From positions 14,322,001 to 14,386,000 of the forward strand of contig OW204012.1 in the NCBI GenBank assembly GCA_934047225.1: a stretch of 64,000 nucleotides of DNA, written 5' to 3'. This document shows, piece after piece, positions 44,801 through 56,800 of the stretch. The notes below the pieces were generated by a model. The model saw nothing but the letters and a program-made list of their open reading frames with translations, had not been told where the DNA came from and searched no databases. This stretch comes from Ypsolopha sequella. Lineage: Eukaryota; Arthropoda; Insecta; Lepidoptera; Ypsolophidae. How positions within the stretch are numbered: the stretch's first letter is position 1; each line of letters begins with the position of its first letter. Position numbers and translations under genes: made by a program.

Positions 44801-47800
44801 TCAAGAATTTTCATGTCCACTATATTACATTTCAAAATCGATGCCATTTTCGTAATTAACGTCCCAAAAAACCATAAAAACGACACCCATATTGATATTT
44901 ACACATTTCAACCCCATCGCACCCCAACAGGGGATGATGGTATTTCACGTCCACTGCATTGGATTTAGAAATCGTTGTTGTTTTCGTAATCAGCGACCCG
45001 ATAAACCATACAAACGATACCCATGTTGGTTTTAACCTTTGTCACCCCATTTCCCCCTTTTAGGGGTTGAATTCTGGAAAAGCCTTTTTCACGTCCACCA
45101 CCTTGGATTTTAAAATCGTTGTTGTTTTCGTAATCAGCGACCCGATAAACCATTCAAACGATACCCATGTTATTTTCAGAATTTGTCACCCCATTTCCCC
45201 CTTTTAGGGGTTGAATTCTGAAAAAAACTGAAACATATGTGTTTATTCATTTACGGATAGGAGTACTCCTGTGAAGTCTCGAATAAAATAGTCTAACTAA
45301 TCTTGTTTCTCCATACAAACTTTGGACACCCGTTTCACCCCCTTAGGGGGTGAATTTTGAAAAATCCTTTCTTAGTGGATGCCTACACTATATAAGGTAT
45401 CTATATGCAAAATGTCAGGTATCTAGGACCAGCGGTTTAGGCTGCGCGTTGATATATCAGTCAGTCAGTCAGGACTTTGAATTTTATATATACAGAGTTT
45501 CTGTCTGTCTGTCTGTTTCTTTGTTTGTGCACATCTCCGAAACCACTGAACGGATTTGGATGCGGTTTTCTTTATTATCATCATAGTGACCCCTGGTCAA
45601 CATATAGGCAATGAGCAGTGTTAATAAAATAACGCCCAAGCCGAAGTAAACGCGGTTAAATAAATGTGGGCGGAGCCGCGGGCTGCCTATGCCTATGCCA
45701 CTAATAAATGTTAAATTAAAATTTTTGCTAGATTTAATTTTCGCTTTAATCAGGTACGTTATAAATAAAATAAAAAATAAATCTTTTAAATACGAGATAT
45801 TTGTTTGTATCGATTCGGCGCAGCAAGACTTAACTTATTTGACAGGACTAAACTTAATTTGAGCGTTCTGTCTTTTTCTTTCTGTATCGAAAAGACAAAG
45901 ACAGAACGCTCAAAATAAGGTTAGTTCTGTCAAATTAGTTAAGTTGTGTTGCGCCGAATCGAAACCATTGTAGCTGATTTCTTTAATTTTAGTTTTATTG
46001 CTGTCAAAACTAAAATTTCTTCTCTGCAAAATAGTTCATAGGTGTTAAGAACATTTAAGAGGATTCAGTAAGCTAAATTAGCAGCTCGAAATATGTCTGT
46101 ACAAATATCGACAATAACGAAATAGAAATAACGTTCATGTCAGAGTACATTGCAAAGTGGCTGTTACGACGATCGCTGTGTCGCCGGGTAGCGCAAAATA
46201 GAGAAAACAATGGTTTTCACAGTGTTAAGTTTGATATTTAAAAGTTTTAAGCATCATTGTGTTATATTTTTGTATTGCTCGTGTGTGTGTATAAGTTTCA
46301 ACCTTGTCTCTTTTTAATTTAAATAGGTTAAACTATTTATCAGTTTTTTAAAGCATTTGAAAGGTTATTAAAGGTATTTATTTTCTCGTTGTAGGTTAAA
46401 GCTTTTAAGATTTTAAAACATCACAATTACGGGACATGGGTCAATATGTGTGATTATTTTTTTCAAAGTTTTGTAATATTCATATAGAAAGTTTAAACCA
46501 ATTTAAAAACCACTGTAAATGCAGGTTTGCTTCTGAAGCCCCTTAAATTAATTTGGAAAAATTTAAGTTTTGACAACACTAAAATGAAAATTTAAGCCTT
46601 CAGAATTTGCTGTAATGTCACATTGTAGCCGATTCTGAAGGCTTTAATTTTAGTTTTAGTGTTGTCAAAACTAAATCTTCATCATTGCAAAATAGATCAT
46701 AAGCGTTAAGAACAGAAGCTATATTACTTTGGAAAAATTCAAGTTCTGACAGCACTAAAACTAAAATTAAAGCCTTCAGAACGGCTTTATTAAGAAGTAT
46801 GTATACTGGACACTAGACAGACATGTTTATAAAGTACTTGACATCTTACAGGATACCTGATGGATCATTTGCAATACTTGCAGTGGTCAACAATAAAAGT
46901 CTGCTCACAAAACCAACTCGTTACAACATCAGACAAACCAAGTTACTGGAGGCGTTCTCAAAACCAGTAGAGTCAACTAAAGCAGAGAGGTGAGTTACAA
47001 AATGCGTTAAGGCGATTACCATCGCCAAATTAGCAGCTCGATATTTGTCACTACAAATATCAACGGAAACGACATTGAAATAACGTTCATATCAGCGCGC
47101 AATGCATAGTGGCTGTTACGACGCTCGCTGCGTCCTTGATAGGGTGAAATAGGAGAAAATTATACTTTTCACTTGGACGTGATTACTCGATTGAATAATC
47201 TTATGTTATGTTTATAGCTATAAAGTTTATCTATTTATCAAAGCATAAATGAATTCAATCGGCCAAGCCACTCAGGAGCAGTAGGGAATTTGAGGTCAAA
47301 AAACACCATTCAGTAAAAAAAAAAATCATGTAGAAGTTTTGGTGGTATGAAAAAGAAAAATGTTGCAAATGTTGTCTAAGAGTTGATTATTCATAACACA
47401 TTTTTTCATTATTTTTGGCTTGGCCATAAATGAGGAGTAGGCTTTAGAAAGTACCCATTTGGCAATAGTAAGGCCCTTAAGCAATAGTTAATTTGGCAAT
47501 AGTAAGGCTCCGTCGGAAAAATTTGCAACTCGACGCTCAACGCCAGTCGCTGCGGCTGACAAGTGCGAAAATAGTGTTTTTAATTTATTTTATCTAAAAT
47601 AAAATGAATTTCCAAGAACCGAGAAAACCATATTATTTAATATTATTTTGTCTAGAAGCTTATAAATTTTTATACTGTTTCGATAAAAACTGTAGCAGTT
47701 GTTAATTGATACAAAATTGTTATATTGTTATTTGGTATAGCAAAATTGTTACAAGTGGAAAAAAAATTGTGAAATAAGGGTAAACTTGGAATTTTCTTGC

Positions 47801-50800
47801 TTCACTTCTGTATATTAAAATAATATTCAGGAAAAACCACATCACTATTTGTATCACGTAGATTACTACGTATTTTTCTTCTATTAAAAAAATTAAACGC
47901 AAAATTTATCCTATCAAATAACATTAAAATATAACCAAGTTTTTTTGTACCTTTTTAGGGTTCCATGGTACCTAGAAGGTACAAAAGGAACCTTATGGTG
48001 AGACTCCGTTGTCCGTCTGTCCGTATGTCACAGCCTCATAACTTTAGCACCGTTAAAGATAAAGACATGAAATTTGGCACAAAAATAGCATTAATTTGCC
48101 CACATATAATGGTGTAAAAAAAATGAAAAATTTTATATGGTTCAAAATATTTCCAAAAAGATTAGCCTAAAAATACAATATGGGTATCAAATTGTAGGTA
48201 TTAAAAAGTTTATTGTAAAAATGTATACTTTTACTATATTTACTGGCACTGGTTTCGAGAAATCTTTAAAAAAAAAACAAAAATATGTATGTCCCCCCTC
48301 TTATCCCCGAAACTGGTAGACTGAAAAATATGACAAAAAAGTCAATTATAGATCATAACTGGCCAATTACAGCAAAACTATAGCGATTAAAAAAAAAATT
48401 ATGCCATTAAAAAAAAATTATAAATTTAAATGTAAAAAAAGAAGTAAAATAAATTTAAAAAATATTTTATGAAAATACAATATGGGTATCAAATTGTAGG
48501 TATTAAATAGCTGATTATAAAAATATATACTTTTACTATATTTACTGGCACTGGTTTCGAGAAATCTTAAAAAAAAACCAAAATATGTATGTCCCCCCCC
48601 CCCTCTTATATCTCCAAAACTGGTGGACCAAAAAATATGAAAAAACTTTATGGTAATATGTGTTTACGTAAAGATTACAGGAAAAATAAAGCGGTTGAGA
48701 AATTCATGAAAAAAATTACAAAATTAAATTTATCATCCACAATACGGAACCGTACGCGAGTCTGACTCGCACTTGGCCGGTTTTTTTTATTGTACCGTGC
48801 GTGATGAACAAACGGCGTCTGAAAGTTTGAAGAACTAACCATGTCAGGATCTAACTTGACACTGGCAAAAAGTTGCGCTTAAAATAGCAGCCGTCGCCAT
48901 ACCACGAAACAAAAAAAAAAGTAGCGAAAGTGGTCGCGCCGGGGGTCGCTCCCAGAGGCACAACTTATTGCTTATTTTTAAACAAAAAGCAAAAAATAAA
49001 TGGCATTACTCATTACTCGAAAATATTGTAATGTCAATTAGGCTTTTTAGCGATGTTGTGTTCTTTAAGGCTCCAGTCCCCTAAAAATCAGTATTCTTGC
49101 AGAATTATCAGAAAAGAAAGATTTTATTTTAGTTAGGAAGAAAGCAATAAATAAAATACATTTTACGTTAATTTATAGTGTGGAATTTGAAGATTCCAAA
49201 ACACATTTTTTCATTTACTTTAATGCTACTTTTAATAGGTTTTTTAGGCTTTAAACATACCTTTATTTATGTTCTACGCGTTGAGAGTCTCATTCATGCA
49301 CACGTCACGTAAAAATTATGACAAAAACAAGAAATTTATTCAGGTAACATTTATTCCCATATCTTGAACAATAATCTTACCTGGTTACTTTTTTGGATAA
49401 TACTTTAGTTTTCTTATTTCGAGTGCTTTAAGTAGTTGTGATTTTATGAATTCAACCACTGATAAAATATATTTTTTCTACTAGAAAACTATCGTTTAGC
49501 GTAGTCAAATTTAAAACACGTAGAATGGAAATATTAATAAGTGAAATAACAAAAAACGGTATTTAAAAAAATATTTTAAGAACATTTATCAAATCGAAAC
49601 TTATCGAGAGTTTAAAACACAAAACGCGTCGATATTTCCCTCAGTTTCGCTGGGAGATCGCAGCGTTCAGACGTGTGTTGTGTAGCTCGACGTCATTTTA
49701 CCTCCCGCTCGCACGGTTGCTCCCTTTCCCTCGCGTAGATTCTTATGGAGAGGCGAACTGTATCATGAAAGTTGCTCTACTTGAATATTGCACTTATCAT
49801 TTAATAAGTAAACAACTATGGATAATATATTTTTTGAATATTTTAAGAAATCCCTGTTTCGATAAAATAAAGTCTAATCTACGTCCGTCCGTATTTCACA
49901 GCATCATAACTTTAGCACCGTAAAGATAAAGACATGAAATTTGGCACAAAAATAGCATTAATTTGCCTGCATAAAATGTAAAAAAAATATGAAAAATTTA
50001 AAATTTTTTTAAATATTTTCAAAACAAAAGTGAGAAAAATAAAAAATATCCTAAAAATACAATATGGGTATCAAACTGTAGACACTAAAAAGGTGATTGT
50101 AAAAATATATACTTTTACTATATTTACTGGCACTGGTTTTGTGAAATCTTTAAAAAAACCACAATAACTGACCAAAACCCGGAAAACTATAGTGATTTAA
50201 AAATATAAAAAAAGAAAAATAAATGAAAAAAAAAATTATAAAAATACAATATGGGTATCACATTGTAGGTATTTAAAAGCTTATTGTAATAATATATAGT
50301 TTTGCTATATTTAATTGCATCTATTTCGAGTAATCCTTGAAAATCTATAAAAAAAAGGAAGTCCCCCCTCTTATCTTCAAAACTGGTGGACCTAAAAATA
50401 TGAAAAAAATCATGGTAATACGCGTTTACGTAAGAATTACAGAAATGTAAAGCGGTTGAGAAGTTCACAAAAAAAAAATGACAAAATTTAATTTATCACC
50501 CACAATACGGAACTCTAGGTTCTGACTAGAGTCTGGCTCGCACTTAGCCGTTTTTTTTTCAAGATGTTTGCGGTAGGCCGTTTTTTTGGGCGGTTTTAAT
50601 TTAGTTTTCGGAGCTTTTATTACCACCCTTAATTTTTACCATAAGTATCCGGTTATCCGGATAATACATTATCCGTTATCCGGATAGTAAAAATCTGCGA
50701 ATAATTGCATGCCCTAATTCGCTTAGATTAAGTTATGTTAATGTGTTTTAATTCGAAAACCCGTAAAGCCGTATTTTAGAAGTTGTGGTCTAAAAAACCC

Positions 50801-53800
50801 ACGGGGATGGCGTGACACAAATTTTATACCAGCATCGCTGTCGCCACTTTTTGGAATAACTAAAGCCGAAGCTACATCCTTTTTATTACTTTACTTACTT
50901 TTATTTAAAATACCTTAAAAAGCTATCGAAGTCACTAAAACCGACAGTCGAGATAACAACGTGCTAGACAATAATGCATCAAAACAAAAGAACGTACGCA
51001 GCTGCGGTTCTAATTATTAAAACATCACATTTCTAAAACTAAATTTTTTACCTTTTTTATTGCACCTTAGTCATAATCATGGACACACAAACTGACAGAC
51101 ACTTAATTACCGTAAGAGTTTCTATTTTTGATATTATATTACTTAAAAAACTGTTTGTAATATGTGTGTGAGTATTAGGAATACATAATTTTAAATGTTT
51201 TCATTGTTACGATTTGATTATTAATTTTCTACATTTCCAAATTTCATAAAGATATTTTTATGTCAGGCATTAGTTAAATGAAAATCTTGATGAATGAAGA
51301 AATTTTCGGGCACAACTACACGCTTTTTAAGGCATGCAGGTTTCCTTAGAGCGATAGGGCTCATCACGTTGAGACGTAATAATCGTCAGAGAAACGCGGG
51401 TGTACTTATAGGTACACGTATGGGTGGACTTATGACTTGCATCTCACAGTTTACACTCGGAACACCTCTTGATACCCCTTCGGTAAAAATCTGCAAATAA
51501 TTGCATGACTTATAAAATGTATTGTGTCTAAATCCTAATCACTCTTACTGCTACCAACAAGCCATCTATTCCAGGTAGATTTACTTTTGTTTATTTTGCT
51601 TTTGCAAATTAATTTTGTTTGTTCCGATAAACAAACCAAACTTTGTAAATTACCGTTACTTGAATAATTAAAAATCTTCACATGTCAAATTTTTTAAGTA
51701 ATCGTACACTCATTTAAGTAGAGCAACATTCAGGTGCGGTCTCTAACATCTTAATGCAGCGGGGGGAGCGCCACTTCTAAAGCATCAAGTAAGATGAAAG
51801 CGAAATGTTGCAAAGAGAGTCTGGGGCCTTAATGCATTACGTTGTAAATGATCCTGTACAACAACTATAAACGCGCTGTAAATTTGTTGTGCAGGATCAT
51901 TAAGGCGCTCTTATCCCAGAAGAGTGACTCTCTGTCTTTTTCTTTACGTGTAAAGAGTAAAGAAAATAACCACACTTTTGTACTTTTTCGTTGTTTTTAT
52001 CGGTTTTTAAATTGTTTAAAAATAAGGGTCATGTTTATTAAAACACACTTACGTGGTCGACCTAGAAAATTTAAAGAGCAATATTACCAGATATGTTTCG
52101 TTAATAAAAGAGTGGAATTTTGGAAATGGCATGATTTGAAAGGTCTTATTACATGCTGTGTTCGTGAATTATTTCTATCGAGCAAAGTTTATCTGATCGT
52201 GTAACACATGCGTGGAAGACCTAGATAAAGGTTCGAACTATATTGCGTATTTTTTTTTTGGAAGTTACGACGATATTTGAAAGTTCTATTTGACTTTGAA
52301 ATTACTGATTTTGGGATAAGAGCGCCTTAACAACGTATTATATAAAATAACAAATTAATAAACTACTGTCGCGTAATGCCATAAATCATATCTACCTATA
52401 TTTAATACTTTTTATTCAAATGAAAGCAATAATAAGTTGTGCGTGAAGGAACGAAAACTGACGCAACCACCTTGACATAACTCCACTGTAATGACATTTT
52501 AATCCCACTGCCTGTTGTTTTTATTACCTACAACCTAAACAAAATATTATTAAGATTATGTTTATTTTGCGAAATCCATCGCTATGAATACTCTAAATAT
52601 TATTAGAGTGCATTACAAACTAGAAAATATCAATCAGAAACAAATAAAAAGACAAGAATTTGAAAAAATTCCCTGGGCCAGGATTCGAACCTGCGACCTC
52701 TTGTTATCAAGACAAGCGCGCTACCAATTGCGCCACCGAGGTTCCTACCTAGACCGGCGAATTGTTAAAATTATTGTCTTTGGATTTGTTTCTGATTGAT
52801 ATTTTCTAGTTTGTAATGCACTCTAATAATATTTGGAAAATATTATTAATTTCTGATTGGTATAAAGGTGGTTTAATATACAGGATGATGCAGATGATGG
52901 GATGGAAGGGGGGCGCTCTCGGCTCTAACGGCCAAGGAATAACTGAGCCTTTGATGCCGAATATCTTTCAGGTATACCATAATATTTTTTTCAATGCAAG
53001 TGTTCGTGAAGGCCCACTTTTTATGCATCAAAACCGAACAGAAAGTCGATTATTTTGCCCTAGGGCTTTATTATTATTTTTTTTTATTTTTTTACAATGG
53101 TTGGCTAACCTGCAGCCTTTCCTGTGTACCATAAATGTTATACTTTTTTTTCCCACTGGTTAACGGCTCTGGATACAGTCCTTTTGAGCCAATCATAATT
53201 TAAAGTTCAGAAGATTATATTTTTATTCCCTCACACTATGCATTGAAAAACGTAGTATGATACACGGGCGTAAGAGCAATAAATTACTCGGTTACGTTTA
53301 AAACACTCGCTACGCTCGTGTTTTAAATCGTCCTCGTAATTTATTCCTTTTCGCCCTTGTAGCATAAACTCCTATGTGTCATAGCGGGGGTAGCTCAGGG
53401 ATAGAACGCTGGCCTCTTAATCTTGAGATCCACGTTCGACCCCGGTATGAGTTTTTCGGAATTTATGTGCATAGTATTTGTTCTTACTTTCCACTTGCTA
53501 AACGGTGAAGGAAAACATCGTGAAGAAACCTGACTGCCCTAAAGCGTGTATTTTTGCCCGAAGAACGGCGATAGGGTGCACCATCACGTTGGGACGTACT
53601 AATCGTCGTTTGAAACGTGGGTGTACCGAGTATGGACTGTGATTTGCATTTTACAGTTCACATGCGGGACACCTGTGATACCTCGGATGGTGTATAATAA
53701 AAAGAACTATTATTATTGTAATACTTTTCTCAATAATTTCTTGGAAATGCAGTCTTGCACATAGGAACTCAACATTTTATTAATATTGTTTTAATTACTT

Positions 53801-56800
53801 ATGTTGCAGAAAACTGGCGCTGGATTTGGCGTCCAAGAACTAGACCAGGTCGAGCCAATAAAAGTTCAGTACTATTTAAACCAACCAGACGTTTCATTAT
53901 CTATGATGCAGACAACTGGCGCTGGATTTGGCGTCCCAGAACCAGAACAGGTTCAGACAACGAAAGTTCAGAAATATTTAAACCAACCAGCCGTCCCAGA
54001 ACAGAAACAAAACGTTAAAAAAAAAGTAAAAAAGAAAAAACCACCCACCATTCGAATAATAGAATTTAAACCGAGAGGAACAAACATTAACAGTAATGGT
54101 ATTAAACATAAATACATTAGAATGAGGAACCGTAATCTCAAACAACAAGAGAAACTAAGAGAGCAGCGAATGCGTTGCCGTAATGGCGACGGAAACTTCA
54201 AAGCCCTGATTCTGAACCAAATACTGAACTTCGTCAATGATGCGTCTAGAGCCGGAATGGCGTTCGATAACTTAACACAGTTCCAAAGAAAGACAGTTCA
54301 TGACTTGGTTGCAAGTATAAGAGGGAAGAATGACGGCAATGTCAACTATAATAGTCTCTTCACAGTCGACCGAAGAAGGAAAGACGTGATTCACGAGATA
54401 ATGGAAGTTCCCGGGAGTAGCAAACTGTTAACGTATGACAGTCCTGTGAAGTTGGACAAGTAAGTCAGCTTGTAGCAGTCTATGGAAGATTCTTAGGCCT
54501 TACTGTCTAACTTTAACATCTGTCGCAAAATACGTTCTGCGAGATTTTCTAGCCTAGATTCTGTGGATTTCACTCTACAATATAACCCTAATTGTAGGAT
54601 GACATTAGTCAGTTTAGTCACATCTTAGTGTGTTGGATGCTCTACTGTTATTGGGACTTCTTGTCCCCACATTTCTATCTTGGCTTCTTGTCCTTATGCA
54701 GGTATCAGGTGAGGCTTCTTGCCCTTATGTACCAGGTGTGGCTTCTTGCCCTTATGTATCAGGTAGGACTTCTTGTCCCTATTAGTTAGGCGGGACTTCT
54801 TGTCCCTAAGAATGGTCTCCGGTTGAGTCCGGGTCCATAGTGTGCGCCAAGTGACCAGATATATGATGTCTCCAATATGAGTATATGAGTTTTAAGAGGA
54901 TAGTTTCCGCAAAACCATAAGTTATTCTTCCTGGTTTTAAGAAACTAGCAATACTACGTAAAAAACAAAAAAATAATTCTTCCGGGAATATAATACACAC
55001 TTATATCGAAACAAAGTCCTCAGAAGCCATTCCAATATTGATAAATAAAATACCAAATATGGCTCTAAAAAAAGTTTTCATGTCAAGGTTTAAGATTATT
55101 AGAGCAAAAACCCGTTTATATTATTAATGGATTAAATTCTGTACAAACTTTATTAAAATTTTAACAGGGCAGATATTTCATAGCACCATTGGTTTTTTTT
55201 TTTAAATAATAAATTTAGTGAAAAAAGTTTGACTTTTTCCCAGGATCCGTCCCTCTCTCACTGCGGGTCTTTCCGCATGGAGTAACAGGGTAGTCTGCAA
55301 GCGGAACCTATCCTCTCATAGTTCCAGAACGTAGGGTGTTTCTGATTAATAGTAGTTTATGCTACTAGGGCGAAAAGGAATAAATTACGAGGACGATTTA
55401 AAACACGAGCGTAGCGAGTGTTTTAAACGTAACCGAGTAATTTATTGCTTTTACGCCCGTGTATCATACTACGTTTTTCAATGCATGGTGTGAGGAAATA
55501 AAACAAATACAATTTTGTGAACTTTAAATTGTAATTGGCTCAAAAGGACTGTATCCAGAGCCGTTAAACAGTGGAAAAAAAAGTATGACATTTATGGTAC
55601 AGAAGAAAGGCTGCAGGTTAGCCAACCATTGAAAATAAATTAAAAAAAATAGTAATAAAAAAGCCCTAGGGCAAAATAATCGACTTTCTGTTCGGTTTTG
55701 ATGCATAAAAAGTGGGCCTTTACGAGCACATGCATTGAAAAAATCCAAAACGCTCACTAAGGTAGGCAAGTAGTAGGCGGGGGCAAGTGGATTGCTTATA
55801 AAAATTTACTTACTGTACATTTTGAATGAGTAAATCTATTATTTTTTCAACATCGCGATTGAAGTGGTTGAAAGTTGTTCAGTATGATCAATAGAATATG
55901 TGGTTTAATTAAAAGAGCAGTCCATTTACATCCGGTACGGTGCCGGCTCAATCTTGAGATCCAGGCCCGGCACTCCCAAGAAGATTCGATTGATCGTTTA
56001 TCGTTCGAGCATACGCCCATCTCCGACGCACGCATACAGAGTGTAATAGAGATTGATATACGACCGAACGATATTCGATCGAATTTTGTCACTTCGGAGT
56101 AGGGCCTCTGGTTCGATCCCCGGTCGGGTACGACCAATGAGTTTTTCGGAATTTATGTGCATTGTATTTGTTGTTACTTACCACTTGCTGAACGATGAAG
56201 AAAACATCGTAAGGAAACCTGCATGCCCTAAAAATCGTGTATTTGTGCCCGAAGTACGGCGATAGAGCTCACTGCTCATCACGTTGTAATCTTGGGTGAA
56301 AAGCGGGTGTACCGAGTGTGGACTGTTCACATTCGGAATACCTCTGACACCCCCTCGGGAATTCATGGCGTAACGAAATATATATATATATATATATATA
56401 TTACAGTGGCCAGAAGGTCAAGTTTGACAATCTTAAATATATAAAACAAAGTCGTGTTAGTTACACCACTTATAAGTCAAGATCGGCTGGATCGATGTTA
56501 GTTATCTCTTTTTTGGTGTATTCTTATCCGCTCCGAATAGCAGAATAAGTAATAAAGTATCGGATAAGTTATCGAATAACAATAAATAAATTAATAAATT
56601 TTACGAATGCAAACAGCATGTGGTGCCATCTGTTGACAAAACTACGCATATAAAAGAAACCTATTTATGTAGCGTTCTGATATCATTAAACAACATCTAA
56701 ACCCCAAGTTTTAAAAATAGCTTAGTTATTCCAAGAACTATTATTTCTGCATATATTCAATACCCTACGCTAAGCCTAACAACGGTACTGAATCTACATG

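Noticed and set aside
52671..52743. Functional tRNA-Ser(UGA)
   Set aside because: The nominal anticodon fits, but the long variable arm is missing and the acceptor and T stems have mismatches; listed only as tRNA-like.
55847..56137. 96-codon minus-strand frame
   Set aside because: It covers the antisense of the SINE front part including the box B-like motif; a retroposon shadow.
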